A stretch of 64,000 nt of DNA from Diphasiastrum complanatum (GCA_029204225.1 CM055101.1:8000568-8064567), one strand, 5' to 3'; counted from the stretch's first letter, positions 9,519 through 21,345 are shown. The notes: generated by a model not told the origin, from the letters alone. Translations and numbers: made by a program.

Positions 9519-10161
9519 TGTTAAATTTACACAAGCTAGTTTGCATGATTTTCACTTGTAAAAGACTTTGAAGCCATGATGTGGGATGTCACACATGTCA
9601 AAAGCATAGGATATTAACCTAGATTCCTTTGGAATGTGTCCAAAGAGTGCATAGATAGAATAGAGAAAAAGTAGGAGCTTAAAATAGCTTGTTTCTCATT
9701 GTTTTTGGATATCAAGGTATTGAAACTAAATAGGGTGGATCAAATGGATCTTTAGGTTAGATGTTAGGGTTAGGTTGTGATGATTACATAGAAGCCCTAA
9801 TATGCTCATATCTGAGTTCTACATGTATAAATATGTGATGGGATTTCCATCCAATCATGAGCAAAATCGAGATTTTCCTTCTTGACTTGTTTGAGTCTAT
9901 GATTTGATTGATGAATTGGCATATGATTTTTTATGATCCTTGAATGAGATTGGAGTTGCAGGTACAGTACATGGACAGCAACAGGCCGTACATCCACACC
10001 TGTGAAGAGTTTTGTAACTAATTCATGGAGTTCAAGCCAAAATAAGCTAGGAATCAATGCACTGATTAGCAATCTAGCTTCTAGATCTTGTTTGGATCTT
10101 AAGTATGTGCTTTCTCCATCATTTCTAGAATCAAATGGGTTTATTTGCTACATTTTTCACA
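9519..10161 (+). repeat. 3' LTR of a Copia element (family shared with 40945-41610)
   Basis: Begins TGTTAAATTTACAC after the PPT and ends ACATTTTTCACA. The same family appears in minus orientation at 40945-41610, where a PBS directly adjoins, which confirms the LTR end. An autonomously readable promoter is not obvious; a TATA-like TATAAATATG lies near 9825. Confidence 0.75.
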
Positions 10162-10291
10162 CTGAACACCACCTTCATACCGACAAAGCAGATGGTAGCT
10201 GATATCTTCACGAAGCCTCTAGACAAGGCAATGTTTTGAGAGACAAAAATCAAGCTCGGGAATCAGCAAAATACCCGCTTTGAGAGGGAGC
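10162..10291 (+). pseudogene. Second Copia RNase H tail with PPT
   Basis: Reads TKQMVADIFTKPLDKAMF, the canonical Copia RNase H end. An extra T after AATG at about 10236 makes a frameshift that the other arm (34270) lacks. The purine tract TTGAGAGGGAG closes at 10290, just before an LTR starting TGAAGTAACC. It begins exactly where the preceding LTR ends, so the first Copia probably inserted into this one. Confidence 0.75.
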
Positions 10292-10966
10292 TGAAGTAAC
10301 CTCGAGTTTCTACTTCTTCAAAGCTTTAGTATTTTTCTGTCTCTTTCATACAGTTTTTGGACTAGGCCGACATATCGAATGAGGACTACACTGACCAATC
10401 GGGCATCGACAAGCCAAGTCCAAGACTATCAGGCATGGATGAACAATTGGACCTCAGCTACGGCAGGCGTGAAGTTTTCAAACTATCACGATCCACCACC
10501 GCCATGCAACGTTAACCAAGACATAGTTACTGACTGTTTAGCTAAACTTTAGCTAATTAAATCTTGTAATCTAATCCAGTATGATATATGTATTGGATCA
10601 TAACAGATACACACACACATAGAAGATAATTTTAAACACAACACTCAATGGGATGTGTATCAAGGAAGTAAGATAGTTCTAGCAGTAGCTACTTCATTCG
10701 CGAGAGGGAATACCTCTCTTGCGCCAATGCGTTGATATGGGAAACAGATAGCGCTCAAACAATGTTATTGATGTGTGCTCGATTTTGGATAATACAGACG
10801 AGATACAGTTTTTCTGCTCAATGTGCAATCTCTGAATGTTGTGATGCTTGTTCAATTTATCAGTAGATATATTTCTGCTGTCATTAGACATTATCTGCTA
10901 TTCATAAATTCATTGTTAGATTAGCAATAGCTATCTGTTGTTCGGAGGATGACTGATTGTGGTTTG
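10292..10966 (+). repeat. LTR, 3' end deleted in this arm
   Basis: Starts TGAAGTAACCTCGAG after the PPT. It contains the CATCGGGC...CAACGTTAACC...CTTGTAATCT series shared with 1811-2068, and the CGCGAGAGGG...TTGCGCCAATGCGTTGAT part shared with 59930-59970. In the right arm the LTR runs about 105 bp further to a PBS-like TGGTGTCAGAGC. Here those bases are deleted after GTGGTTTG (10966). Confidence 0.7.
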
Positions 10967-11119
10967 GTCGATTATTCGAAATCATTTCGTCAATTTGGAG
11001 GTGAAAAGCTAACATCACGTCTTTACAAAAGTGTGGTGGAGCTCATGCTTAGATTACTTATTGGTAAGTAAAAAGCACAACCATGAAACTAAAGATGTCC
11101 AAAAGTTGGAATTATTTCC

Positions 11120-12310
11120 AACTATGTTGAAGGGAAATGCGCTATAGTGGTACAATATGGATTGGGAGAGTTTCAGGCTTGGGAAAATTGAAGCGGGCTT
11201 TTTTGAAGCACTATAAAAAAGAGCACACATATGAGGAAATTCTTGATAAGCTTCAAGCTATCAAGCAGCGCAAGAAAGATGATGTATTAGCTTACAACGA
11301 TTTAAAGTATTGGAGAAGCGACTTCGGAGCCATTGACTGATTTGAAATGAGTCAAATATTTCCGGCATGGCTGCACAAAGTACTTAGGAAAGATACTACT
11401 TCCTTGCATGGTCAAAAATTGGAACCGATTGTCGAGACTACTCGGCAATTGGAAGAAGAAGAGATTAGGTAGAAATATCGCAAGCACCAGTGACATCATA
11501 TGTAGAATGACTCTTCTGATTCAGATTCTGAGACATGTACTTCTAGTCAATCTGATTCAGACACATCATCTTCTGATGATGGAAAAAAATCGAAAATGCA
11601 TAAGAATAAAAATAACGAGAAAGAGAAGGCACTTGTTAAGAATGATGATGTGGGTACCACTGAATTCCATCAGGGTGGGTGCGCTTTTGCCAAAATTGTA
11701 ATCAAGAGGGTCATTTCCCTAACGAATGTCCGAATGGCACATGTTATTGTGTCATTTGTAACATGTATAATCATGGGACCAATGACTACAGATGAATGCA
11801 AGTCGTATGAACTACTGGGGCATTTGTGGTATACCCACAACAGCAACAACAACAACCACGGTAGCAACAACGGCCGTTTCAAAGGAAAATTCGTTGTTGT
11901 ATCTGTTGTCCCTTGCAGTATCAGAAGGGACAGCAGATGCAACAACGGCCGTTTCAGAGGCAAATCCATTATCATCAAGATTCACCAAAGTATATTTGTT
12001 TTGTAATCAGATGGGACATCGATATTTCAACTGTGCTCTGTATCACAGACAATACGTCGTTGAAGCTGTAAATGATTGGGCCACTAGTGTGGTGAGTATT
12101 CTAGTGGAAGGCCCGTAAAATTCAATTGCAAACTCACCAAGGAACGAATGCTTCTGAAATTCGACCAGCTGGTGTTGAGACAGTTGAGGAGTTATTTTTT
12201 ACTGTGGTAACAACTGACAGAGAATTGATAGATATTTGTAGTATAAATCAGTGTCCTTCCCACTGGAGAGCAACAATAGGACTAATAATGTTATTATTAG
12301 TGAAAATTAG
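11120..12310 (+). pseudogene. Gypsy-type gag with zinc knuckles, frameshifted
   Basis: Reads LKRAFLKHYKKEHTYEEILD, KLQAIKQRKKDDVLAYND, the conserved retrotransposon gag (capsid) motif. Next come a DTTSLHGQKLEPIVETTRQL segment and an acidic Ser/Asp tract (SSDSDSE..., 11510-11575). The knuckle CQNCNQEGHFPNEC is a perfect CX2CX4HX4C. A second, damaged CVICNMYNHG... knuckle follows. Further down, FCNQMGHRYFNC is another knuckle-like block at about 12000-12033, then SEIRPAGVETVEELFF. At least four frameshifts or stops break the gene. Downstream protease and RT are absent. The 11710-12310 part is mirrored at 32691-33279, and a diverged piece recurs at 58940-59090. Confidence 0.7.
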
Positions 12311-13290
12311 GGTATAATCAAAAAATGTATGAAGCGGAGTGTAAAGGTGATTGCAAACTGGTCATTGATCAATGTTTCAGCCATGCGGCTACCAGTAAAA
12401 CCTTGACAATTCATAACAAACACCAAAGAATGTTCCAGAGTCAAATAAGGAGTAGAACTCTGTATATTGGTCATACTAGGAATTAAGTTCAAACATGGCA
12501 GTCAACATTCTATCCTTGAAATAATGAGAGTTGGCATCAGAATGTAGAGGCTAGAGACTCCATCTAGCATGGTGCTCATTGATCATTTAGGCCCTCAACA
12601 GCCAGAGAAAACATGCAAACTAATTTCCCATTAAGACAAGTCAAAATGAAGGCACTGTGATTTAGGATCAGATGCTAGAAAAATGATCCAAACCTCTATA
12701 TAGTTCACTTGAAATACTATTCAGAACCAAAACACAAGAACTAATTTAAATCAAAATGAAAAAGTGTACTAAACATTCACAATAGAAGCATGGTGTGCAT
12801 TGCAGTATATTCATCTTTTGTAAATAAAAATCATACAGCATATCTATAATAAAAGAATTACAGAGTGCAGAGAGTGAATGATGCCAAAAGAGCATTCTAC
12901 TCAATTTGTAAATATCTAAGAAAATGGCTCTGAAGTATCTCAGTGTCTAGATATATGCGGAAATGGTTCTGAAGCAGCTCTTCTATATTCCACAATCTTT
13001 GATTCATATGCTTCCAGGGATAGGATAGAAAGATCTCTCTTGAGGCGTGACAGATGGAGACTCTGCTCCGCCGTGAAGAACTTTGGAAGTGCGCTGGAGG
13101 CTAGTGATTGTGAACAAGAAAGCTATGTAAACTGCCATAATGTCTTGTTGTCCTGCATTGGAAGGATGGAGCGCTGCTGTGTTAAAGAAATAACTGCTAG
13201 CTTTAAAAAAATTGTCTGAAAATTGTCCCATTGAAGAATGTCGTGGCAGAGGATTTGACTGTCTGCTAGAAAATGGCTGCCAAGAAGACC
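12311..13290. other. Non-coding mosaic between gag and Copia relics
   Basis: No convincing coding sequence. The minus strand has a short open frame (12492-12307) without a recognisable domain. The stretch 12880-13010 contains two versions of a CAGAGCCATTTTC / CAGAACCATTTCC motif. The part next to the Copia break (13000-13290) is GC-richer and could be captured host sequence. Mirrored almost exactly at 31716-32690. Confidence 0.4.
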
Positions 13291-15489
13291 CTACCATGTA
13301 GCTTTTTCCTTGTCTCATCAGGTACATGCACATAAGCGTTACATCCAAAAATTCGAAGATGAGCAACATTAGGTTTACGACCACTGTAAGACTCTTCAGG
13401 TGTCATACCTTGTAATGCTTTAGTTGGAGACCGATTCTGTAGATATGCTGCTGTTTGAACTGCTTCACTCCATAAATCATTGTCCAAGCCACGTGATTTA
13501 AGCATACTTCTAGCACATTCCATAAGAGTACGGTTCTTCCTTTCAGCTACTTCATTTTGTTGTGGAGTATATGCAGCTGTATATTGATGTATCATACCAT
13601 TCTCTTTACAAAAGAAAGTTAGTTCATTGGATTTGAACTCACCATCCCCATCAGTTCTTAGGGTTTTGATTTTCTTTCCACTTTAAGTTTCAACAAGTTT
13701 CTTAAACTCAACAAAGATAGAGAATGCTTCAGATTTATTCTTTAGAAAATAAATCCATGTCTTACGAGAATAATCATCAATAAAAGACTGAAAGTAGGAT
13801 GAACCTCCAATGGATATCGTTTGTGCAGGTCCCCATAAGTCACAATGTATAAGCTCCAACAAATCTTTCGCTCTATAGGTGCTTGCCTTAAATGGTTGTC
13901 TTGCATGTTTGCCAATCACACAAGCTTCACAAAGATTAGAATTAGCATTGATCTTTGGAATTCCAAACACCATAGATTGATCATAAAGTAGCTTCAAACT
14001 ACTATAGTTGAGGTGACCAAAACGCTCATGCCATAAGATACTTTGATGATCCTCATGTGTTACATTCGCATGATGTCGTGATTCAGCCTCAAGCATATAC
14101 AATTTGTTATCATACCTGGAGCCTTTTGCAACAATCTTGAAACAATCATTAACATCTTTGACATAGAATTTATCTTTAAAGAATTCAACTTTTAATCCTT
14201 GATCTGCTAGGCATCCTACCAATAGTAAATTCTTTGCGAGATTGGGAACCAGTAGTTCATTCTTAACATTAGCACCTCGACCTGAAGTGAGTTGTATTTT
14301 GACATTACCAACTCCTTCAATATTATGGGTGCTATTATCACCCAATATGACTTTATTCCTATTAGAGTCATTTTCAAAATCAGTCATCCATTCTCTATGT
14401 GATGTCATATGTGAAGAAGCTCCGGAATCGAGATACCAAACATCTTGACCTGATTTAGACTCAAAAGCCATAAAAGAGCACTCTTCTTTATCACTCTCTT
14501 CTCTAGCAAAGTTAGAAGAATTCTTGCTTATCAGATTTCTTATTGAACTTACCGTTCTTGGAATAAGATCCCTTGCCTTTTCCTTTAATATTAGCAGCAG
14601 TTTGTTTGATTCTACATTCAGTCTGATGATGTCCTTCTTTTGCACAATAGAAACAAGGACCTTTCTTCTTATTCTTTTGAGAACTGGATGGATTGGTAGA
14701 ATTCTCACCTTTGTGTTCACCTTGTTGTTGAGCAGAATTATTGGAAGAGTCATTATTTCTCCCTCTCCCTCTCCCTTGCTTTCGACCTCTCCCTCGAGAG
14801 CTAGTAGATCTGGCCATCAAAGCTTGATCTTCACTTTTGGAACCTTTGGAGTAACCTTTTCGCATTAATTCTTCCTGCATAAGGATTCCTGAAAACTCAT
14901 CGAAAGTAAGTTGTTCCTCTCACCATCAAGGTAGTCACAAGGTAGCGATAAGTGGATGGAAGTGCATTCATTACCATAGTCATTACATCAACTTCAGAAA
15001 CTGGTTTGTTAACTGCTGCTAGTTGCTCACACACTTCTTTGACCTTCATCAAGAATGGTTGTACTGATTCGTTTTCAGACATCTTAAGGGTGAGTAGACT
15101 TTGCTTAAGAAACAATACCCTCGTCACATTAGTAGCCTCAAACATTTTTTGTAAGATAGACTATGCTTCACTAGGTTTAGTAGTGGATGCAATATGTGGA
15201 ATTATGTGGTCTTGAACCGACATATTGATCATGCATAGGGACTTTGTTGCCCTACGATCCCATTCATTCCGACTCACGAGGAAATCATCACTAGTTGAGG
15301 CTTCCACCTTAGTAGAGGTCGTATCTTTAGTGGGTGAACTAAACATCACAGGACGTTCATCTTCACCTATGGTAATCTGCCAAGATCTTTCATAAGCAAG
15401 AGGTTTTTCATTTTAAATTTCCATATAGTATAGTTTTTGCCACTTAATTTGCTGCATTCTGGCATCAAAAGAGTGTCACGGTCGCCCAT
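13291..15489 (-). pseudogene. Copia gag-protease-integrase, truncated before RT
   Basis: Minus-strand copy of the unit at 29519-31715. It starts at an ATG (15489) with MGDRDTLLMPECSKLSGKNY and TIWKFKM, a Copia gag start. Zinc knuckle CFYCAKEGHHQTEC lies near 14620. Protease motif DSGASSHM follows near 14425, then the integrase zinc-binding block WHERFGHLNY...CEACVIGK. Catalytic blocks are HCDLWGP, FIDDYSR and NEVAERKN (D, D, E). Frameshifts interrupt gag near 15370 and 14520, and a stop lies near 13683. The frame ends in HVPDETRKKLHG at about 13300 and joins unrelated sequence, so RT and RNase H are gone. One missense difference from the other arm (KNELLV versus KNALLV). Confidence 0.88.
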
Positions 15490-16679
15490 TTTAACAGTTA
15501 AACAATTTTAAATCACGTACTTGTGGGAAAGGGCATAAGACGTCACCACAAATATAGGAAATAACAAAGTTTAGTTAACAAAATGGAAGACTGTCCTTAG
15601 AAATTTTAAAAATGACTAGCTTCAATTGACCATAACTTTTTCTGCCAATTTCCGTTTTGAAATATTTTTGGTTCAAAACGTAGCTTAACCAGTGTAGCAA
15701 GAGATTATATGGTTTTCGTTTGAACAGAAACAGACTGTCCATGTGAAATTAAGCCTCTGTTTTCTGTTCTCCATTTTTCCTTAGATTGAAGGGTGGCCCT
15801 TAGGGACCCAATCCCAAATGCTTTTAGAAGTCACCTTTAAAACTTTGAAAGGTAACCATCAAAGAAATTACCTTTGCATTTTCATGGGCACCCGAAACTT
15901 TGTCGCTCCATTCACTCTTGTTTTGTTCTCGGGCGCCAGCATCGCGTGCAGAGGAAAGAGAGAGCCTGGTTCTCTGGATCGGACGCGCGACTGCCCTACT
16001 GGTACACACCCATGGCTGTTATCTTGTTTCTGAGGGGTGGCATGTAGTAGGTCGATTCAGTGAGAGCGACAGTATATAGGAATCGCCATTTAGCCGCGCT
16101 TTTATTTTTCAGGATCGGAACTTTCTCATTTCATTTGGATAGCAGAAGCATTGAACATCATACCTCTGTCAAGAATACTGACACCGCCATTGACAAACAA
16201 GCAGCCACTGCCTTTCTTGCAGATCCATTGTTTGTGCAGAGGCGCGTTTCAGAACAAAATAGAGACGTCTGTTGTGGGGCTTCAAACGTCTGTCTGGGGT
16301 GGTGATGATTATGCCTTCGACACGTTCTTTAGTGAGACTAACATGTCCCACGAGCAGCATCTACAGGTCGATTCTTGGAGGGGCTACCGCAGGCTATTTT
16401 CTTGGAACAGAACCCGTGACTGCAAATACCTGTGACTTCAGAACAGTGCTGCTTAGTGCATTTCCTGATTCTTTGGTTCTTGTAGCAAGCCTTTGGGCAT
16501 TCAAATCCTCACAGATCAGTGCATACAAGACTTGTATAATGCATTTACAATGCATCTACCACGATTCATAGAATCATGCAAACACTAATACAATCTGCAA
16601 CCAGTCTTTCACATCCTCTCTTTTCTACAACGATTGAAGCATAACAACCATTAACTTAATTGGGACCTGTGGGTTATGG
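15490..16679 (-). other. Long untranslated leader of the truncated Copia, possible captured DNA
   Basis: Lies between the PBS (16680-16691) and gag ATG. The part 15870-16440 is GC-richer than its surroundings (CGGACGCGCGACTGCC, GGGCGCCAGCATCGCG) and has several overlapping frames on the plus strand without a clear winner. Plus-strand frames contain RSILGGATAGYFLGTEPV and DPLFVQRRVSEQNRD, which I cannot assign. A captured host exon is possible. Confidence 0.45.
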
Positions 16680-16959
16680 GCTCTGATACCATATTACAAA
16701 AAGTGGATTAATGCAACTAGGATCTTATCACCTACTGCCATCAATCACAACATAATCAGACAATGAGAATACACAAGAAAGAGCATTGCCGTTACAATCT
16801 CTACTTTCCTCATTATGATAATAGAGAACAAAGAATGAAAAGGTATACAAAATTGATGATAACCAACTTTAGGGTTAGGTCACCAGATTAGGGTTTTGAC
16901 CATTATTAGGTCAGTAACCTAGTATGTACCAAATAAACAATATATTACATATTCCAATA
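16680..16959 (-). repeat. Copia 5' LTR (16692-16959) and PBS (16680-16691)
   Basis: On the minus strand the order is TATTGGAATATGTAATATATTG ... TTTTGTAATA, then TGGTATCAGAGC. The LTR is short (268 bp). Its ends look mutated from TGTTGG...ACA to TATTGG...ATA. It interrupts Gypsy integrase sequence. Confidence 0.7.
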
Positions 16960-17843
16960 GTCCACTCCATATGAAAGCTAATTTCTGGGGCATAAGATCA
17001 TGGCGCGGATCTCTGAAGAGTACTAGTTGATCTAGGAAGAAAGAGTAACCTTTTATTTTTAGATCGTGTGTCAACTTCATCCATTTCTTAAAGGTCTCCT
17101 GATGGACTAGGGAGACTAATCTCTATTCATCTAGCTCCTCCAATGTATCGATCTGTTGCTGCATGGATTTTTTCACCCCCAGATCATGTGCCATAGCAAA
17201 TCTCAATTTGGGTAGTTCTATCTCTATGAGTAGGACACACTCCTATCCATAAACCAGAAAAAATGGTGTGTGATTTGTGCTAGTCTTATAGGACATATTG
17301 TAAGCCCATACTGCTGAGTACAGTCTCTTGTCCCAGTCTCTTTATGTTTCAGACACAGTTCTCTTTATGATTGCCACCAATTGCTTGTTTGTGCTCTCAG
17401 CCAGTCCATTGGCCTGAGGATGATAGGGGGTACCTTTTTTATGCTTTATGCTCAGTTGTTCAGTCAAACTCTCTATGGTCTTATTTAGAAAGTGAGTTCC
17501 CCTATCTGATATTAACCCTAGGGGCTCCAAATCTTCCTATCACCTGCTCCAGAAGAAACCATGTTGTTTCTTTAGCATTATCCTTGGCTACAGGTCTTGC
17601 TTTAGCCCAATTGGTAAAATAATCAGTAGCCACTATAATGTATCTTTTTCGTGTGGAAGAAGCTAGGCGGATAGGTCCCACAAAATCTATCCCCCACTTC
17701 TCAATTGGTAGGCAGGCCTGTATAGGGATGAGAGAACGTGCCCTATCTTCTCTAGGATTTGTCCTCTGACAGATGTCGCATCACTTCACATAATTATGAG
17801 AATCATTAAACAAGGTCGGCCACCAGTATCCTGCTTTTAGTAT
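16960..17843 (-). pseudogene. Gypsy integrase
   Basis: Minus-strand reading gives the zinc-binding part (ILKAGYWWPTLF...SHNYV...CDICQRTNP), then PIEKWGIDFVGPI with the first catalytic Asp, ATDYFTNWAKARPVAKDNAK, SDRGTHFLNKT with the second Asp, and HPQANGLAESTNKQL with the catalytic Glu. This is a Ty3/Gypsy integrase. A one-base frameshift before SDRGTHF is shared with the other arm, so the gene was dead before the palindrome formed. The tail reads YNMSYRTSTNHTPFFLVYGQ and ends at the inserted Copia LTR. The domain is on the opposite strand to the RNase H at 18321-18800, so the element is rearranged. Confidence 0.85.
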
Positions 17844-18252
17844 TTGTTGTCTTGTCATTTATCTCTACCTATGGCAGAGGTTATACAAACCAAAGTGAGA
17901 GGTTTAGGGATAGATTCAAAACTGATGTGGGAATGGGACAGTCGGGATGACTTGTCCTACTTATCTTTTATGTGGGAACTTGGACTAATAGAAAGAGCTT
18001 TAGTAGATTGTGAGTATGACAGCCCTTGTCAATCTCATTACGACAATAATAGCATCTATTTCAACATAGATATCATAGATGAAAGAACCTTGGATGAAAT
18101 TTCCGAAGCAGTCCCTGTCAGAAAGACAATCTATGCATACTTTCAACCTGCCAAACGAAGTGTTCCTAGAAGATTGCGATGCAAGATCACTACCTTTATG
18201 GGTGGTCTACACTGGGGTACGACTGTTGTCACCTACTCACCTCATCTAGTAG

Positions 18253-18285
<33 letters not shown>

Positions 18286-18308
18286 ATATGAATTATTCCT
18301 TTGATTAG
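17844..18308 (+). CDS. Hypothetical ORF, unknown family
   Basis: Open frame of about 150 codons containing MAEVIQTKVRG, LMWEWDSRDDLSYLSFMWEL, CEYDSPCQSHYDNN and FNIDIIDERTLDEISEAV. It is acidic in the middle and ends with a basic FQPAKRSVPRRLRC stretch before an AT microsatellite that supplies the last ~15 codons. It overlaps the 5' edge of the integrase relic on the other strand. The mate at 25785-25426 has the extra residues FTLDKVSKDVR after VRG, so this copy carries an in-frame deletion. I see no known Gypsy domain. It could be a lineage-specific Gypsy spacer region or a captured gene piece. Confidence 0.4.
18252..18290. repeat. AT microsatellite
   Basis: About 39 bp of AT/TA repeats with one phase change; shorter in the other arm (25336-25355). 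Confidence 0.85.
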
Positions 18309-18320
18309 AAGTGTGGAGGG

Positions 18321-18800
18321 ATGACCAGAGTGGCTAGAACTCCTCGAGAGACAATGAAGGGAGATGTAATTGATCCATACTCTTTGTTTTTTTATGGGGC
18401 CTCTAGAGATATTGAGCAGAGAGGGGGCATTGGTGTAATTTTAAGGGACCCATAAGGAGAAGAGGTGGCTAGCATGAGAGTTTTTATTGGTGAAGGATTC
18501 ACCAACAAAATGGCAGAATTCAAAGCACTTATTTTGGGATTGCAAATGACAGTGAGAGCACAAAGAGGGATATCTTCTATAAAGATTATAGGAGACTCAC
18601 AACTTGTGATATATGGTATGAATAGAAGATACCGAATTGCAAATTGAAGACTGAAATCCTATGCCGCAGCAGCCCATGAGATCGGAAGACACTTTTGCCA
18701 CATAGAGTGGATTCAGATACCTAGGCACAGAAACAATAATTGTGACCTCCTAGCTAATCTAGCATTTCAGCATGATCTATAGTACTATTCTGCACCAGTA
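18321..18800 (+). pseudogene. Gypsy-associated RNase H (RVT_3 type)
   Basis: Reads SLFFYGASRDIEQRGGIGVI, ILRDP, stop, GEEVASMRVFIGEGFTNKMA and EFKALILGLQM, GDSQLVIYGMNRR, then EWIQIPRHRNNNCDLLANLA. The order (G)GAS...GGIGxxL, N-x-AEF-x-AL, GDSQL and (R)xxN-x-x-xD is that of the extra RNase H domain found in Tat-type Gypsy elements. Stops occur at about 18452, 18644 and 18781. It sits head-to-head with the integrase (16960-17843), opposite to the normal collinear order. A purine-rich tract AGGGGGGGAAG follows near 18985. Confidence 0.7.
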
Positions 18801-19005
18801 GAATGGACTTTTCCACGATTTAGTTCTATGATCAACTTATGGGTAGCCCTAAGCACTGAATCCGCCTATGGAATACGAAGGATAGAGAAGATTTTTTGTC
18901 AAATTTTAGAGACCCAGCACAGTCTAGTAGCACAACTACAAACCTTGATATGCCAAGAATTAAATAAGACTTGTTTCAAAAGTTAGGGGGGGAAGATAGC
19001 TCAAG

Positions 19006-19640
19006 CACAGTCATGTGAGGGACTTGATGGTGGCATGGAGTGTACCTAGTGGTGGTACATATCCTGAGGGCATAAAATGCATTATAGGGTGATGTGGATC
19101 CAGCATGCCCATGGTTGTGAGCCAACATGGATGGAGATGGTTGCTCATGGAGTGACAAGTGATCAGGTGAGCTGCATGGTTATATGCATAGTGATCTCTA
19201 GGTTGGCGTCACATGGTGTTTTTATCCATCATTATTTGGTAAGCAAGATGCAGATTTTGGCTAGATCCAGTTGGAGTCTAGTTGCACTACAAGTGGACAG
19301 ATTCTTGGAGAGCTATTAGCAGGTAAGGCGAAAAGGGGACACTACCTTACTGAATGCCAAAGGTGTCCTAACAGATAAGGCACCCTGTAAATCTTATCCT
19401 AAGGACATTCGTAAGAGTGAAGCACTTTTGCGTCATCACCAACGTTCACTTCAGTACTGGCTGACGTCACGCCCTTTTTATACTCACCCCATGTAGTTGC
19501 GCTAACAAATTAGACAACGATTGCAGCCACCCATGATCTCCTACAGACAACACATCCACTCTATACTTTCACATCTGCACACCTGTAATATTATATATAT
19601 ATATATTGGATACCATCTGCATATTCGATGATGATGATGA
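19006..19640. other. Palindrome spacer, left part without genes
   Basis: Unique to the spacer. No convincing coding sequence on either strand; short AT run at 19592-19605. Confidence 0.4.
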
Positions 19641-19960
19641 TCAGATGATCAAGTGAGTGAAGAAGAGACTAAGAGAAGAGGTTTCATTCCTCATGACAAA
19701 CAAAATAAGCTTTGTAGGGCATGTGGTTTCGTTCGCTATTGTATTGTGCTCTGCCGCATTATTAACTTGTATACATGATATACTTAATCTGATACTGCTC
19801 TTCGTTCTGCATTTAGGTCTGTGTTAATATTGCTATGCTTGTTCTTCATTTTGTCTGATCTTTCTAGTTGCTCTTTCTGGTATAGACATCAACTTTTAGT
19901 CTTGTCTTTCACGAATAATTCGCGACTAATTATCAGTCGAGCATAGTCTAGCTTTTCGCG
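19641..19960 (+). repeat. LTR-like fragment related to 44022-44324
   Basis: Contains AGCTTTGTAGGGCATGTGGTTTCGTTCGCTATTG...TTGTGCTC...TTGTATA...TCTGATA...GTTCTGCATTTAG, matching the U5 side of the LTR at 43194-44324 with substitutions. It is preceded by GAAGAGGTTTCATTCCTC, which resembles that element's internal repeats. Confidence 0.55.
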
Positions 19961-20199
19961 AATCATTCACGACAGATAATTTGTGTTGCAATTCGCGACA
20001 AATTATTCATCTAGCACTTCATCCATTTGAATGTTTGGCTACATAATCTAGAATGACTGTGATTTCTATCACTAAAGTTCTGTTCATTCTGATAGGCGTA
20101 GTCATGCTTACGGAGAGAGTCAAATAATTCATTCCACTGCACATGAATATTTTCTGTTCGAGTTCGCTTCTCGTTGGTTTCTTGTTTATGTTCGTCATT

Positions 20200-21345
20200 T
20201 ATTCTTCCTCCGTCTCTCCCAACAAAACTTACGTCATATCAACTCATAGGTCCCATCCACACCAGGATGACCAGCACTAGGGCTACCGTGACAGAGATGC
20301 AAAATCCTCTTTCACAGCACCTCACAACCTGGAATAAGAGCCTTGCCATTTCTCATCACTATTCCATCTTCTATGGAGTACTTAAGATAAGTGTGAACCA
20401 AGGTAGAAGAGTTCTCCTCTTGAGACTTTGCATGGCCATGACTCACCTCCTATTCCACTTTCCTAAAGTGAGGATCTTCTTGCTGAGCCTTTCTTATCTC
20501 AGACAGTAAGTCATTTTCAATGACTACAAATGACATTTGATACACAACACGAGATAGTGCATCTGCCACACTATTCTCGACACCTTTCTTGTATCGAATC
20601 TCCATTAGAAATTCCTGCATGAGCTCAGACCATCTGGCTTGCCGGCCTCTAAGGTTTGGCTTCTTACAAAAGTATCTCAAGGTATCATGATCAGTGAATA
20701 CCTCAAATTCTGATCCATACAAATAATGCCTCCATGCCTTCAATGCATGAATTATGGCATACAACTCCTTTTCATGAGTTGGATAATTTTTTTGAGCAGG
20801 GTTGAGCTTCTTGCTCTCAAAGGCCACATGCCTACCCTCTTGCATCAGAACTGCTCCCACAGCAATGTCACTCGCATTCGTATCTATAACATAGGGCTTT
20901 TGAGGGTCTACAATCTTTAGAGTGATGCACTTAGCAATAGCTTGCTTCAATTGATCAAAGCTTGCTTGCTGCAGTTCATTCCACTCACCAAATCTATTCT
21001 TTTGAGTCAAATCAGTCAAAGGTGTTGCAATATAGGAGTATAATCGATCTCTTTTTTAAGCAATTCACTTTTTTGACTATTGGCAAACAAAGTGTCCTCC
21101 CTCAAAGTAGACAACATATTCCTAAGGTGAGCCATATGCTTGACCTCACCTGCACTATAAGTTGGAATGTCATCAACAAAGTTTACGACAAACTTACCCA
21201 TATATGGTCTAAGCACATCATTCATCATCATCATGAATATAGTTGGGGCATTAGTCAATCCAAATGGCATCACAAGATACTCATAGTGACCGAACTGAAT
21301 TATGAAGGCAGTCTTGTGTACATCCTCTTCACAAACTCTAACCTA
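20200..21345 (-). pseudogene. Gypsy RT, RNase H and start of integrase
   Basis: Minus-strand reading runs AFIIQFGHYEYLVMPFGLTN, NVPxIFM..., FVVNFVDD (the YxDD-type catalytic block, here FVDD), then after a frame change RFGEWNELQQASFDQLKQAI, VIDTNASDIAVGAVLMQEG, FTDHDTLRYF and NSVADALSR (RNase H). After another frameshift near 20450 it continues to the integrase zinc region LCHGSPSAGHPGVDGTYELI near 20225. The N-terminal RT, most of integrase and gag are missing. It is the largest relic in the palindrome spacer and has no partner in the arms. Confidence 0.85.

Larger units (their letters stand above)
9257..11716 (+). other. Segment Y, ancestral orientation
   Basis: This piece is present in the same orientation at 33279-35849, although everything around it is inverted there. 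Here its right end runs uninterrupted through a zinc-knuckle coding sequence (see 11120-12310), so this orientation is the original one. Its ends carry the 7-bp inverted pair GAAATGA (about 9261) / TCATTTC (11711). Confidence 0.85.
5751..19005 (+). repeat. Left arm of the ~34 kb palindrome
   Basis: From AGACTAGAAACGAC at 5751 to GATAGCTCAAG at 19005 the sequence reappears as reverse complement at 24631-39784, except that 9257-11716 reappears in direct orientation. Arm content, outside to inside: X (5751-9256), Y (9257-11716), Z (11730-16450), W (16450-19005). By eye Z is almost identical to its mate, Y and W differ at a few percent or less, and X differs clearly and carries indels. Confidence 0.93.

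Noticed and set aside
11800-11980. Repeats around AACAACGGCCGTTTCA as a CRISPR-like or regulatory array
   Set aside because: Only two copies with coding context (Asn/Gly/Arg-rich end of gag, GRFKGK / GRFRGK); best read as a local coding duplication.
14524-14868. Plus-strand ORF antisense to the Copia gag (also 30485-30141)
   Set aside because: Shadow of the gag/zinc-knuckle coding strand; no domain of its own.
15818-16305. Small ORFs in the Copia leader as host genes
   Set aside because: Several overlapping frames of similar length and no recognisable domain; kept only as a possible captured block.
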